Shown here: piece after piece, positions 46,688-55,987 of the stretch
How positions within the stretch are numbered: the first letter of the stretch is position 1
Layout of the letters: each line of letters opens with the position of its first letter
Assembly (NCBI GenBank): GCA_016721195.1
Contig: JADKIO010000012.1
Span: 1-64,000 of the forward strand
Origin: Candidatus Geothrix skivensis
Lineage (GTDB): Bacteria > Acidobacteriota > Holophagae > Holophagales > Holophagaceae
Direction: 5' to 3'
DNA length: 64,000 bases
Program-made: the position numbers and the translations under genes
The notes under the pieces: generated by a model
The model's input: only the letters and a program-made list of their open reading frames with translations
Database searches by the model: none
What the model was told of the DNA's origin: nothing

Positions 46688-47848
46688 ATGAGGCTAGTGC
46701 CCATTGCGTTGAGTTTGCTGGGTGCGACCGGGGCCCTGTCAGGGCAATCCGTGGTTGCGCTGGCTGACCGGCAGGAGATCATCCTGAAGGGCCAAGTTCT
46801 GCGGCGGAACCCGCCAAGCAAGGGATACACGCCCATCCCAGACCTGCCCCCCATCCTGCCCGGCCCAGAGGCCCTGGGACGCGTGGAGATGGCCTGGGAC
46901 GGGTCCAAGGCGTACCAAGTAGGGTTCACGCCTAACCGCCAATGGGTGGCCTATACGGGCACGGCCTTCTTTACTGAGTATGGGGACCGCCGGTGGTTCT
47001 GGGCCGAGCCGAAGGTATTGCCGGTCAAGGCAGGGGAAAGCCTCAGGCTTTTGGGGGCCTGGGAAGACAACCTCCTGCTGCTTCTGATAGCCCAGAACTC
47101 CAAGGCCAAACCTCAAACGCCTCCTCCCTCAGAGGGCGACCTTGTATCCCAGAGCCTGATCCGGATGGACCTCATCACCAAGGAAGTCACCCACCTGATG
47201 GACCTGCAGGTGGTGCGCGAGGCCAGGATGACGGCCCTGTTTTCCCAGGACGCATTCTATCTGTTCACAGCCACGGGGAAAGTGGTTCAGGTGAAGGTGG
47301 GCACCGAACCCTGGTCGACGAACCTGCTCCATTCGGATTTCTGGCGAGAGGCGGGAGTCACCCTTTGCAAGGACACAGGGGAGTTCCAAAACCCGTTCCT
47401 GTTCGGCCAGGCCTTTCTCGATGCGGATGGATCCATCCTGGTCCCGACCCAGGTGTTTCTCCCCCTGGAGCGGGCAGACATCGACCTCGCCTGGTCCAAG
47501 CTCCCTCAAACGAGGAAGTCGGAACTGATCCAATCCGGGTTCTGGCCCGTTGTGGCGGGCAAAGAGGTTGGGTGGAAGGACGATGTCCACTTTCTGAGGT
47601 TTGACCCTTCGGCCAAGACGTTCACCCAAGTGCCGCGTTCCCGGTTTGAGCACTTGGTACTGGAGGAGGATCGGAACTTTATGGTCCGCCGGTTCAAGGT
47701 GGTCGAACCTTCCTTGGCCTTTACCTCCGATGGAGACCTGATCCTGCCCTTGGAGCAGGCCCTGCAGACATCCAAGGCAGAGCCTCCCCTCAAGGAAGGA
47801 AAGGGAGCCCCCAAGGAGAAGAAAGACCCGAATCCTCGGCCGCAATAG
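46688..47848 (+). CDS. Exported protein of unknown function
   Basis: 386 residues. ATG at 46688 with AGAGG ahead; signal peptide MRLVPIALSLLGATGALSGQ. The body has repeated beta segments of about 45-50 residues, each with an aromatic/Gly turn (KAYQVGFTPNRQWVAYTG, ALFSQDAFYLFTATGKVVQ, VHFLRFDPSAKTFTQVPRS, LAFTSDGDLILPLEQ), which hints at a beta-propeller. The C-terminus is Lys/Pro-rich and charged. I recognise no family. Lies downstream of the small Cys-rich protein on the same transcript. Confidence 0.5.
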   Translation: MRLVPIALSLLGATGALSGQSVVALADRQEIILKGQVLRRNPPSKGYTPIPDLPPILPGPEALGRVEMAWDGSKAYQVGFTPNRQWVAYTGTAFFTEYGDRRWFWAEPKVLPVKAGESLRLLGAWEDNLLLLLIAQNSKAKPQTPPPSEGDLVSQSLIRMDLITKEVTHLMDLQVVREARMTALFSQDAFYLFTATGKVVQVKVGTEPWSTNLLHSDFWREAGVTLCKDTGEFQNPFLFGQAFLDADGSILVPTQVFLPLERADIDLAWSKLPQTRKSELIQSGFWPVVAGKEVGWKDDVHFLRFDPSAKTFTQVPRSRFEHLVLEEDRNFMVRRFKVVEPSLAFTSDGDLILPLEQALQTSKAEPPLKEGKGAPKEKKDPNPRPQ

Positions 47849-47866
47849 GGGTCGCTGGTCCTGGCA

Positions 47867-48010
47867 TCACCGCCACACCGAAATGGTCTCCGGCGGCTTT
47901 CGGTGGATATCCGGCACCCTGCAGTCGGCGGCCAGGTAGCCCACGAGGATCAGCAGGAAGGAGCGCACGCGATCCGAGTAATCGAGCGCCGTGCGTTGGA
48001 CAGCCATGGG
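47867..48010 (-). pseudogene. 3'-end remnant of a nitroreductase gene
   Basis: Minus-strand reading ...FLLILVGYLAADCRVPDIHRK ... ISVWR with a stop at 47867 parallels the end of the nitroreductase at 49717 (FLLIPVGYPTDDCQVPDIHR ... ISRWR). DNA similarity seems to continue to about 48045, under the end of the next gene. Only about 50 codons survive, so it is a duplicate fragment. Confidence 0.8.
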
Positions 48011-48025
48011 CCTTGGCCCCGTGTG

Positions 48026-48562
48026 TCAGGGACGACGGGCCCGCCAGTCCTGGTAGCGCTGCATGTAGGCGGGGACGAAGGGCTCGGCGGCAAGGCCCAG
48101 GTGCTTCGCGAAGGCCGTGAGAAACCCCCGGATGTTCACGGCGGCCAGGGGCAGGTCCGCGAACCGTTCCTCTTCGAGCGCGCTCAGGTACTCCAGCCGG
48201 ATGCGGGTCTGGGCGGCCACCAGGTCCAGGGAAACACCCAGGGCCTCCCGCAGCTCCTTCAGGGAGGCCTCCTCCAGGTGGAGGGTCGCGGCCAGGGGCT
48301 TCACGGGGGCATGGATGAGGTGCCGGGTGAGGTCATGGCCTCGGGAAAGGGTCTGGAAGGCCTCCTCGATCTCGGCGAGGACTGCGGCCCGCGCCTCGGG
48401 CGAGAACTCCTCCATGGCGGGGGCGACGTGGTTTGCCGTTTCGGTGCCGTAGATGCGCTTCAGCAGAGCATAGGCCTGGCTGATCTGCTCCGCGCTGGCC
48501 CCCTCAGGCAGGGCAAGGGTCCGCAGGCACTGGCGTTCGCTCATGGGCTCTGGGGCGCTCAT
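48026..48562 (-). CDS. RodZ-like helix-turn-helix protein with J-domain-like N-terminus
   Basis: 178 residues. Start at 48562 (MSAPEPMSERQCLRTLALPE), overlapping the ATPase stop by four bases. Residues 8-70 resemble a degenerate J domain (LPEGASAEQISQAYALLKRIY) without HPD. Residues 100-165 match the HTH domain of RodZ (LKELREALGVSLDLVAAQTRI, then LSALEEERFADLP and NIRGFLTAFAKHLGL). There is no membrane helix, unlike RodZ. The partner MinD-like gene suggests a role in positioning or assembling a cell-surface structure. Inference from context and family only. Confidence 0.65.
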   Translation of the reverse strand: MSAPEPMSERQCLRTLALPEGASAEQISQAYALLKRIYGTETANHVAPAMEEFSPEARAAVLAEIEEAFQTLSRGHDLTRHLIHAPVKPLAATLHLEEASLKELREALGVSLDLVAAQTRIRLEYLSALEEERFADLPLAAVNIRGFLTAFAKHLGLAAEPFVPAYMQRYQDWRARRP

Positions 48563-49467
48563 AGGGAGGCCTCCTGCCTTCGCTTCGCGTCCAGGATGGC
48601 TTCCGTCACCCGTTCCAGATCCTGGTGGAGGGTGGAGGCGGTCCCATGGCTGATGGCGGGCAGCTCCCGGCCGAACTGCTGCCACAGGTCCGTGTCGTAG
48701 CGGATGTGCCCCGCGTAGGTGGCCTCAATCCGGAAGAGCTTGGTGACGGCGCTTTCCACCGCCAGCCCCATCTCCACCTGACGGTATTCCCGGACCTGGT
48801 TGAGGACGATGTGGGGTTGCAGCCTGGCGTGTTCGCGATTCAGCACCTCCGAGAACTCGGGCGAGAGGGTGCGCAGGTGGACGATCCAGTCCCTGGAGGT
48901 GCTGATCCCGTGCTCGGCGCGGTCCCGCCAGACCGATTTGGCGCGCTCCTTCAAACCGGTCCAGGAGAGCACATTGCACAGCAGCCGGTACTGGACGTTC
49001 TTCAGGAAGAGGTAGAAGTTCTCGATGGACATGGCGTCGGGTGCGACCACGCCCACCTGCACGTCCGCCAGGAGGAAGGTGTCCAGCACGTCGTACTGGG
49101 TGCCGGCCCCCAGGTCCAGGATCACGTGGTCGGCCCGAAGCTGCTTGATGTGGCGAAAGAGTTTCTGCTTCTGCGCGGTGTTGAAGTTGTCGGTGTTGGC
49201 GGAGTTGACATTCCCGGGGATCAGCCGCAACCCCTCGATGTGGGTCTCCATGGCGATCTCTTCCAGGGGCATGCGCCGATCGAAGAAGTGGGCCAGCGTG
49301 CTGGCAGGCTTGCGAAGGCCGCAGTAGGTGTGCTGGTTGGGCCCACCGTAATCGGCATCCACCAGGATCACCTGGCAGCCCCGCTCGGCAAGCCGGATGC
49401 CCAGGCCGTTGCTCACCAGGCTCTTGCCCGTGCCGCCCTTGCCCCCGCCCACAGCCCAGATCTGCAT
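48559..49467 (-). CDS. MinD/ParA-family ATPase
   Basis: 302-residue deviant-Walker ATPase. MQIWAVGGGKGGTGKSLVSN carries the GKGGTGKS motif with the signature lysine, VILVDADYGGPNQHTYCG is switch I/Walker A', and ADHVILDLGAGTQYDVLD is Walker B. LPAISHGTASTLHQDLERV is near the end. It most resembles FlhG/MinD-type ATPases found beside HTH proteins in deltaproteobacteria-like genomes. Such ATPases position flagella, chemosensory arrays or other complexes by ATP-driven membrane or partner binding. No flagellar genes are in the window. Confidence 0.82.
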   Translation of the reverse strand: MQIWAVGGGKGGTGKSLVSNGLGIRLAERGCQVILVDADYGGPNQHTYCGLRKPASTLAHFFDRRMPLEEIAMETHIEGLRLIPGNVNSANTDNFNTAQKQKLFRHIKQLRADHVILDLGAGTQYDVLDTFLLADVQVGVVAPDAMSIENFYLFLKNVQYRLLCNVLSWTGLKERAKSVWRDRAEHGISTSRDWIVHLRTLSPEFSEVLNREHARLQPHIVLNQVREYRQVEMGLAVESAVTKLFRIEATYAGHIRYDTDLWQQFGRELPAISHGTASTLHQDLERVTEAILDAKRRQEASL

Positions 49468-49716
49468 CGCCGCCTGCTCAACGTTGTCACGAATCTAACA
49501 GAAGCCCCCGCCCCTCCAACCATTCGGCATGAGTGGATGGATGGTCCAATATCTACGCAATGCTGAACCGGATGTTCCTCCTGGCGCCTCCCCAGCTTGG
49601 GCAAGGGGGCTTCCTCATCCTGATCTGACCTGCTTTCGGGAAGACCGTCTTCCAGGCTTCATGAGGGCAGGGAACTTCTCAGCGGTCGTGGGTTGGTGCT
49701 GATGGTGTACGGCCCA

Positions 49717-50251
49717 TCACCGCCACCGAGAAATGGCCTCCAGCGGCTTCCGGTGGATATCCGGCACTTGGCAGTCGTCGGTTGGATAGCCCACGGGGAT
49801 GAGCAGGAAGGGGCGCTCGTGGGCGGGTCGGTCCAGCACGGTGCGCAGGAAGGTCATGGGGCTGGGGGTGTGGGTCAGGGTGGCCAGGCCCGCCAGGTGG
49901 AGGGCCGTCAGAAGGACCCGCAGGCCAGGCCCACGCTCTCCTGGACGTAGTAGTGGTGGGCCTCCGGCCCTTCGTCCCCGTGGGTGAGGGCCATGACCAC
50001 GATGAGGGCGGGCACGGTCTCCAGGAAGCCCTTGTGCGCGTCGGTGCCGAGGGGCCCGAGATCGCGCTTCCAGGCCTCGGTCATCCGCCACTGGTAGTTG
50101 TCGCGCTCCTCTTTTTCGGCGGCCTCCCGGATCTGCCGCTTCAACTCCGGGTCCCGGACCACGATGAAGCGCCAGGGCTGCTTGTTGGCGCAGCCAGGCT
50201 CTCTTCCGCGCTCAGGTTGGGCAGGTGGTAGGGAATCGTGGGATGGGGCAT
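49717..50251 (-). pseudogene. Nitroreductase-family gene with N-terminal deletion and frameshift
   Basis: Flavin-dependent oxidoreductase family. It begins MPHPTIPYHLPNLSAEESLA at 50251, then jumps directly to GCANKQPWRFIVVRDPELKR in another frame. In relatives about 45-50 residues with the RRSVR/DFS flavin-binding segment lie between these, so roughly 135 bases are missing. A further shift near 49915 leads to LTALHLAGLATLTHTPSPM and the normal end ISRWR. Loss of the FMN-binding segment should abolish function. Unlike the simple indels elsewhere, this deletion looks real. A fragment of a second copy lies at 47867. Confidence 0.7.
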
Positions 50252-50390
50252 GGGGTTCCCTGGGTCGAAGGCTGGCGGGCGGAAGGCGTTCCCTGCCTTC
50301 CACGGTACCCGTCCAGGCGGGGATCAGCCTGGCCGTTCTGGAGTAGGGCACAGCTCTGACCTTCATCCTTGCAGCAGCCCCCACGGATCC

Positions 50391-51080
50391 CTAGGCCGGT
50401 TCCGAAGCCCCGTCCCCGTCTTCCTCCGCGCCGCCCCCGCCCAGGAGCTTCTTCCAGTCGCCGATCATCGCGGCGCCCACGGCCGTGAAGATCCAGGCGA
50501 GGAAGCGGGCAATGGTGGCCGCCGTGGAGCTGGCCTCGCGATCCTGCTCCGCCAGGTCCGCCAGGTCCTCGTAGGCCTTGGTGAGCCTCGCCTCGGTGGC
50601 GATCCAATGATCGCTCAGGGCTTCGTTGCCTTTTTCCGCCTTGGGATTGAACGCAACCATGGCCATGCCAACCTCCTGGGCGGCCTTGGCGGATTCCTCC
50701 AAGCCCTTCCGAAGTGCATCTTCCATGTCCACCTTCGGCAACAGCTTCAGGAGCGTCTTGCCGCCGCGCACCAGGGCCTTCCCTTCCGCCTGGATGATGC
50801 CCGCCATGGCCTCGGCCTCTTCCTCCTGCATGGCCCTCGGCGTCAGGGCCCCCGCCTTCTGGTTGAGCCCGATCTCCACCAGCTTGTGGTTCAGTTCCCG
50901 GATGTCGCGGCTCTGCTGCTCGCGCTGTTCCTGGTTGCCCTCTTCGATGAGCACCTGCTGGGCCTCCCGGGACTGCTCCTCCAGCACGGTGGCCAGGTGA
51001 TCCTTGAAGAACCAGGGCAGGACGATCAGCGCCAGCGGAAGCAGCTTGCGGCCCCGGCCGCCCTTCTTGAAGAAGTTCAT
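50391..51080 (-). CDS. Membrane protein of unknown function
   Basis: 229 residues. ATG at 51080 with AGGAG ahead. N-terminal helix (LLPLALIVLPWFF) after a basic GRGRK, a long charged, probably coiled-coil centre (LEEQSREAQQVLIEEGNQEQ, HKLVEIGLNQKAG, ALRKGLEESAKAAQEVG), a C-terminal helix (IARFLAWIFTAVGAAMIG) and an acidic Gly-rich tail. No family recognised. A consensus-like promoter lies about 130 bases upstream in an AT-rich patch. Confidence 0.55.
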   Translation of the reverse strand: MNFFKKGGRGRKLLPLALIVLPWFFKDHLATVLEEQSREAQQVLIEEGNQEQREQQSRDIRELNHKLVEIGLNQKAGALTPRAMQEEEAEAMAGIIQAEGKALVRGGKTLLKLLPKVDMEDALRKGLEESAKAAQEVGMAMVAFNPKAEKGNEALSDHWIATEARLTKAYEDLADLAEQDREASSTAATIARFLAWIFTAVGAAMIGDWKKLLGGGGAEEDGDGASEPA

Positions 51081-51211
51081 GGTCACTCCTGGTCATGGGA
51101 CGAGGCACTCGGATCGAGTGAGGGGAACGGGGATCTGAAACGGAAAGTGCTGGTCATGGAACTGTGAAAAGCATTCTAGTGTTGAATTGTAGTTTTTGCC
51201 GTATTTTTACA

Positions 51212-51241
51212 ATTATAGATAATGTTCCACTTAAACTTCAA
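51212..51241 (-). promoter_or_regulatory. Candidate sigma-70-type promoter for the 50391 gene
   Basis: On the minus strand TTGAAG (51241-51236) and a perfect TATAAT (51217-51212) are 18 bases apart in an AT-rich patch, pointing at the gene that starts at 51080. Confidence 0.5.
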
Positions 51242-51337
51242 CCCGTGCGATATGGGTGCTGCCGCCTTCCATTGCAGGCCGGCGCCGGGGGTCGGCCTGG
51301 GCTTGGGGCCCCAGCGGCGGCGAGCCCTGACCGGCTG

Positions 51338-52855
51338 CTACTTCGCCTCCGGCGGCTCCAGGCCATACCTCTTGGGCTCCCCGCAGATCACCGCCGCCGC
51401 CAGGACCCGCGGCACGTAGTCCATGGTCTCCTGCGGCAGCTTCCGCATGCGGTAGAGGTGCCAGAAGTCCCGCTTCTCCCTGCGGAAGCCGTCCTTCTCC
51501 TGGGCCACCTGGACCAGCACCCGCCGCACGCCGAACTCGCCGCTGTTGTAGCTGGCCATGGCCAGCATGAAGGAATCCGATCCGAACACCGACAGCAGGT
51601 TCGCCAGCTTGCGGGCCGCCGCCCGGGTCTGCTTGTCCACGTCGAGCCGCTCATCCACCTGGTCGTCCACCCGGAGACCCAGCTCCACGGCGGTGCCGGC
51701 CGTCATCTGCCACATGCCCCGGGCCCCGGCGGGCGAAACCTTCTCGGCGTCGAACTGGGTCTCGGCCCAGGCGATGTAGGCCATCTCCTCGGGCAGGCCC
51801 AGCTTGCCGAAGGCCTCGGTGATGAGAGGCCAGTGCCGGTTGCGCCGGCCATAGACGTACTTGAGGTTCCCAGCGCGGGCCAACAGATCCACCTCACGCC
51901 GCAGGGTTTCCTTGAAGAGGGGCGGGATGGCGTAGGTCTTGGCATCGAATTTGGCCAGGATTCGCTTGATGGCGAGCTCCAGCTCGTCGCCCTGGTTTTG
52001 CAGCGCCTCTGCCCGGGCGCGGTCCTGCTGGGCCACCTGGACCAGGGTGGTCTGGGCCGTTCCGGAGAGCTGGGCCAGCCGCTGCTCCAGCTCCGCCAGC
52101 CGCCCATCATCCGTCTCCCGCTCCATGGCGCGGTGGACCTGCTCGATCTCCCGGTCCAGGGCGCCCTTCATGGACACCAGCCGGTTGATCTCCCGGTGCT
52201 GCTTCCAGATGACCGCACCCATGACTCCCGCGACCAGGAGGCCCGCCACGCCCACGGCCGCCACCACCCGGAGCCACTTCCGGCTCGCGTGCAGTCGGGT
52301 GCTCTGCTGCACCTTGACCATCGCGGCGGCCATGATGTCCATGGTCAGTCCGGAGTTCGGCCCCCCCGCCCGGGCGCGTTCGCTGGCGACCTGGAGGGCC
52401 GCCTCGCCAGCCACCAGGGCGGCGGTGGCATGGACCCGGGGGACGAGGATGGGGGGGATCTTCCCGACGGTCGCGGGCGGCAGGGGGCTGGCCACGGCGA
52501 GGGTGGCCTGGTGCACATCGGGCTTCGTCGCGCGTGGAGGGCTGGGTGAGTCGAGGGCCTCCACCTTGAGGGCGACGCCCTGCTCACCGCCCAGGGATAG
52601 CACATCCCCCGGTTGGAGCCGCTGCTTGACGACCTTCAGGCCGTTGACCCAGGTGCCATTGGTGGAGCCGGTGTCGATGACCACCAGGGCGCCATCCTCC
52701 AGGACGAGCTCAGCGTGGTGGTTGGAGACCATCAGGTCCTGGGGGTCATCCAGCTGGATGTCGCAGTCCTCCGACCGGCCGAAGCGAATGACCGGCTGGT
52801 CCAGCCGGAGCTGGCGTCCTGCCTGGGCCCCGGACAGGAAGGTGAGCTGCACCAT
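51338..52855 (-). CDS. FHA-domain / lytic transglycosylase fusion membrane protein
   Basis: 505 residues; start at 52855 (MVQLTFLSGAQAGRQLRLDQ). FHA domain at 1-95 (IRFGRSEDCDIQL, SNHHAELV, DTGSTNGTWVNG), which binds phosphothreonine peptides in the cytoplasm. A linker leads to one membrane helix at about 200-222 (VVAAVGVAGLLVAGVMGAVIW), then a periplasmic coiled coil (LDREIEQVHRAMERETDDGR). The SLT domain at about 340-480 has the catalytic Glu in YIAWAETQFDAEKVSPAGARG and MASYNSGEFGVRRVL. The design would let cytoplasmic Ser/Thr phosphorylation recruit or control a peptidoglycan-cleaving enzyme. Intact frame. Confidence 0.85.
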   Translation of the reverse strand: MVQLTFLSGAQAGRQLRLDQPVIRFGRSEDCDIQLDDPQDLMVSNHHAELVLEDGALVVIDTGSTNGTWVNGLKVVKQRLQPGDVLSLGGEQGVALKVEALDSPSPPRATKPDVHQATLAVASPLPPATVGKIPPILVPRVHATAALVAGEAALQVASERARAGGPNSGLTMDIMAAAMVKVQQSTRLHASRKWLRVVAAVGVAGLLVAGVMGAVIWKQHREINRLVSMKGALDREIEQVHRAMERETDDGRLAELEQRLAQLSGTAQTTLVQVAQQDRARAEALQNQGDELELAIKRILAKFDAKTYAIPPLFKETLRREVDLLARAGNLKYVYGRRNRHWPLITEAFGKLGLPEEMAYIAWAETQFDAEKVSPAGARGMWQMTAGTAVELGLRVDDQVDERLDVDKQTRAAARKLANLLSVFGSDSFMLAMASYNSGEFGVRRVLVQVAQEKDGFRREKRDFWHLYRMRKLPQETMDYVPRVLAAAVICGEPKRYGLEPPEAK

Positions 52856-53046
52856 GCGTCGTCCTCCCACGGGTTCTCATCCGGGCGACTTTTCCTCGAA
52901 CTCCTGCACCGGCTGGAAGCGCGAGGTCTGGCACGTGGCTGGGGAAATCAGACGCCCATTCTGACCAGGGCCGGGGGGGAGGGCCAGTGAAAAGGGGATG
53001 CCTCAGAGACCGGCTGAGGATGGAGCGGCCGTCATCCTCAGCCGGT

Positions 53047-53790
53047 CTAGCGGATCCGCATGAAATCGCACGAGTAGACCAGGAAGTTGGCATAGCTGGT
53101 CCCGGCGATGGGGCTGATCCAGATCTGGAGTTCCTTCGGTCGGGGCGCCGTCACTTCATGCACCACGATCACCTTGCCGTTCTGGATGGCGATGGTGTTC
53201 GGCCCCGTAGATTCCCCGGCAGTGCCGGCGCCACCACTGAGGGTGCTGACCGACACCTGGCTCAGGGGGGTCTCCACGTAGACGGTGATCATGTAGGTGC
53301 CAGGGCCCTGGATGGGGGCAGTGAAACCCGCTACCCCGCTATTTAAAGCTGCGCCAGGGGGAACCTGGAACACCATGCAGGCAGGAATCGGGGCGCCAAG
53401 GACCAGGCCGAAAAAGACATGACCCAATCGGCGCCGGTAGCCTGGAAGCCCCCGCCTGCAGGGGCCGCCAATATGCCAACGTTGAGGACACCCCCAGGTG
53501 TGGCGAGATTGGTGGCCGCGAAGGGTTGCGCGGCCAGCGAGGTCCGGAGGGAGGTTGGTGAGCGTGGCCAGGTGCGGCAGCATCGCCTGGTAGTCCGCCA
53601 CGGTCAGACGCTGGGGGCCTCGGGCCGTCGTCGGCATCATGGTCTTGAACTGGAGCTTCTTGGCGGTGGCGCTGGGGGCGACCTTGGTGGCCAGCAAGGG
53701 CTTGAGCTGATCCACCTTCAGCAGCTGGGCCCAGGCGGTGGAAGCACTGAAGGCAGCGAGCAGAGACACGGCGACCCGGATGGTTCCCAT
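53047..53790 (-). CDS. Exported protein of unknown function, frame-disrupted
   Basis: About 247 residues with a signal peptide (MGTIRVAVSLLAAFSASTAWA). The N-terminal part is helical (LLKVDQLKPLLATKVAPSAT, LTVADYQAMLPHLATLTNLP). A stretch at about 53400-53530 is read in another frame (PGGVLNVGILAAPAGGGFQ, ATGADWVMSFFGLV). The rest is beta-rich (YMITVYVETPLSQVSVSTLS, LQIWISPIAGTSYANFLVYS). Strand pattern recalls small jelly-roll or pentraxin-like folds but no family is identified. It follows the histidine kinase gene and may be its target or sensor partner; that is speculation from position. Confidence 0.45.
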   Translation of the reverse strand: MGTIRVAVSLLAAFSASTAWAQLLKVDQLKPLLATKVAPSATAKKLQFKTMMPTTARGPQRLTVADYQAMLPHLATLTNLPPDLAGRATLRGHQSRHTWGCPQRWHIGGPCRRGLPGYRRRLGHVFFGLVLGAPIPACMVFQVPPGAALNSGVAGFTAPIQGPGTYMITVYVETPLSQVSVSTLSGGAGTAGESTGPNTIAIQNGKVIVVHEVTAPRPKELQIWISPIAGTSYANFLVYSCDFMRIR

Positions 53791-53881
53791 GGGTTTCTCC
53801 CGAATTGGAATGGAAAGTGGACCCACCCTACCACCGCCAGGAAGGCTTCCGCGCCATGGATATCGGTGATTGAGGAGGTTT

Positions 53882-55984
53882 CTAGACTTCCTCCAGCCGC
53901 CGAAGGGAGGCCCTGCAGCAGTCCTGCACGTCCTCCACATGCCAGTGCCCCCCGGAAGCCAGCTGGGTCTCGGCCTGGCGCACGAGGCGGTGCAATCCCA
54001 CCATGCCGTAGCTCGCCGCGAGCCCCGCCAGGCGATGGAGGGCCTGGGGCACGCGTGCATGCTGCGCCAGTTCCTCCAGGCAGATCTCCGCCGAATCCCG
54101 GCAGGCCCGCAGGCCCTTGGCCCAGGTCTCCTCCCCCAAGTCACGACGGATCCGCGCCACGTGCGCCTCGTCCACCCGCCCGGAGCCGGGTGAAGCATCA
54201 TCCAGGCTTCTGATGGGAAGATCCTCCAGCAGGGCCCTGAGCCGCTCCTTCCGGAGGGGTTTGGGAAGCACACCCTGCACCCTCTCCTCAAGGCCGGTCC
54301 GGAGGCGGGTGCCCTCCGTGTCTGCCGAGGAAAGGAAGACGGGCAGGTTCGCCACCCGGGGGTCGGGGAGGTCCCGGATGCGTTCCATGACCTCCAGGCC
54401 ATCCAAGTCATGCATGTGGAGGTCCAGCAGGATGGCATCGAAGGACCGGCTGCCCAGGATCTCCAAAGCCTCGCCGCCGCCGGCCACGCACACAGCCCGG
54501 TGGCCCAGGCTTTCAGGAGACCCGCCGCCACGATCCGGTTGGCCTCCACATCATCCACCACCAGGATGGTCAAGGGCAGGGCACCCGGCGAGGCGCCAGC
54601 TGCCTCGGCTGGCGCCTCGCCCAGGGGCAACACCAGGGAGAAAGCGAACAGGCAGCCTCGACCGGGGCCGCTCTCCAAGGTCAGCTCCGCCCCCATGGCC
54701 ACCAGCAGCTCGCGGCTGATGGCCAGGCCGAGGCCGGCCCCCCCGTGGCGGCGCTGGATGGACATGTCCCCCTGCTCGAAGGGCGCGAAAACCCGGCGCT
54801 GGGCCTCCGCATCCAGGCCCGGTCCCGTATCCCGCACGCGGAAGGTGCAGTGGAAGTGCTTCGGTGGATCGGTGACCTCGCGGCCCTCCAGGGACAGCAC
54901 GACCTCGCCGCGGTCGGTGAACTTCAGCGCGTTGCCCACCAGGTTGAGCAGGACCTGACGCAGGCGCAGCCCATCCCCCACCAGGAGCGAAGGCAGGGGA
55001 CCGCTCGACTCCACCCGGAAGCACAGCCCCTTGGCAAGGGCCAGGGGCTGGAGGGTCGCATGCACCATCGCCAGCAGCTCCGCAGGGCCGAAGGGCTCCA
55101 GCGTCAGGCTCAGGCGACCGGCTTCGATGCGGGCCAGGTCCAAGAGGTCGTCCAGCAGGCGCGCCAGCAGGTCCCCGTTGCGGGCGATGATCTCCAGGGC
55201 CTGGCGCTGCTCTGGGCTGAGGACCGGAGACTGGAGCAGTTGGATACCTCCCATGACCCCGTTCAAGGGGGTCCGGATTTCGTGGCTCATCACGGCCAGG
55301 AAGCGGCTCTTGGCTTCGTTCGCCCGACGCGCCTCCTCCTCCGCCGCCTTGCGCTCGGCCACCTCATGCTCCAGGCGGTCTCTCAGCGCGAAATCCCGGC
55401 GCTGGATGCGGTTCCAGGTCACCCGGAAGGCGACCCCGACCCCATTGGCGAACAGCAGGTAGAGGGCCTTGAGGCCCACTGCGGCGCCCAGCCCCTCGGT
55501 GGCCACCAGGTAACTGAGGAAGAGCGTCGTGCCCATGAGAGCCGAGATCAGGCTCAGGTGCAGGGCGAGGGGCAGCATCATGTAGATGCCGAGTACGAAG
55601 AGGGCGATGAAGGGGATTTCCTGAGGATGGGAAGGGCCCTGGGCCAAGACGAGCAGGTGGTGCTCCACCACCTCCGTCACCATGACCAGCGACACGCCCG
55701 AGAAGAGGAGGAGCTGGGCCGTCCCCAGGGAACGTGAGGGTCTGGCCAAGGCCCCCGCGATCCCCACCAGGCCCCAGACGCCCAGGCGCAGGGCGGTCAG
55801 GAACCAGTAGGGACCGCTGTTCCCGAAGGTCTGGTAGTCAAAGGCCGTGGCCGCCACGTAGAGGCCCGGCAGGAAGGCCAGGAACCGGAGCTGGGCCGCC
55901 AGGCGGGGGCGCAGGTCTTCCTGGAAGGCCGCTTCCACCTGGTTGGGAGAAGATGCCCAGCCAGCGGGAAAGGGTCGTGTCCAC
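53882..55984 (-). CDS. Hybrid sensor histidine kinase with receiver and Hpt domains, frame-disrupted
   Basis: About 700 residues. Likely GTG start at 55984, three bases after the regulator stop; an extra C near 55945 would put VDTTLSRWLGIFS in frame with NQVEAAFQEDLRPRL. About six membrane helices (FLAFLPGLYVAATAF, LGVWGLVGIAGAL, MMLPLALHLSLISALMG) precede HisKA (FLAVMSHEIRTPLNGVMG). The ATPase domain has LVGNALKFTDRGE, DTGPGLD and GGAGLGLAISRELL. A receiver starts ILVVDDVEANRIVAAGL, shifts frame near 54510 and continues FDAILLDLHMHDLDGLEVM. The end is an Hpt domain (ALHRLAGLAASYGMVGL). The kinase can thus relay phosphate internally to the OmpR-type partner. Confidence 0.85.
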
Positions 55985-55987
55985 GGT

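Noticed and set aside
51164..52549. 461-codon plus-strand frame opposite the FHA-transglycosylase gene
   Set aside because: Shadow of an intact, domain-complete gene; its translation has no family features.
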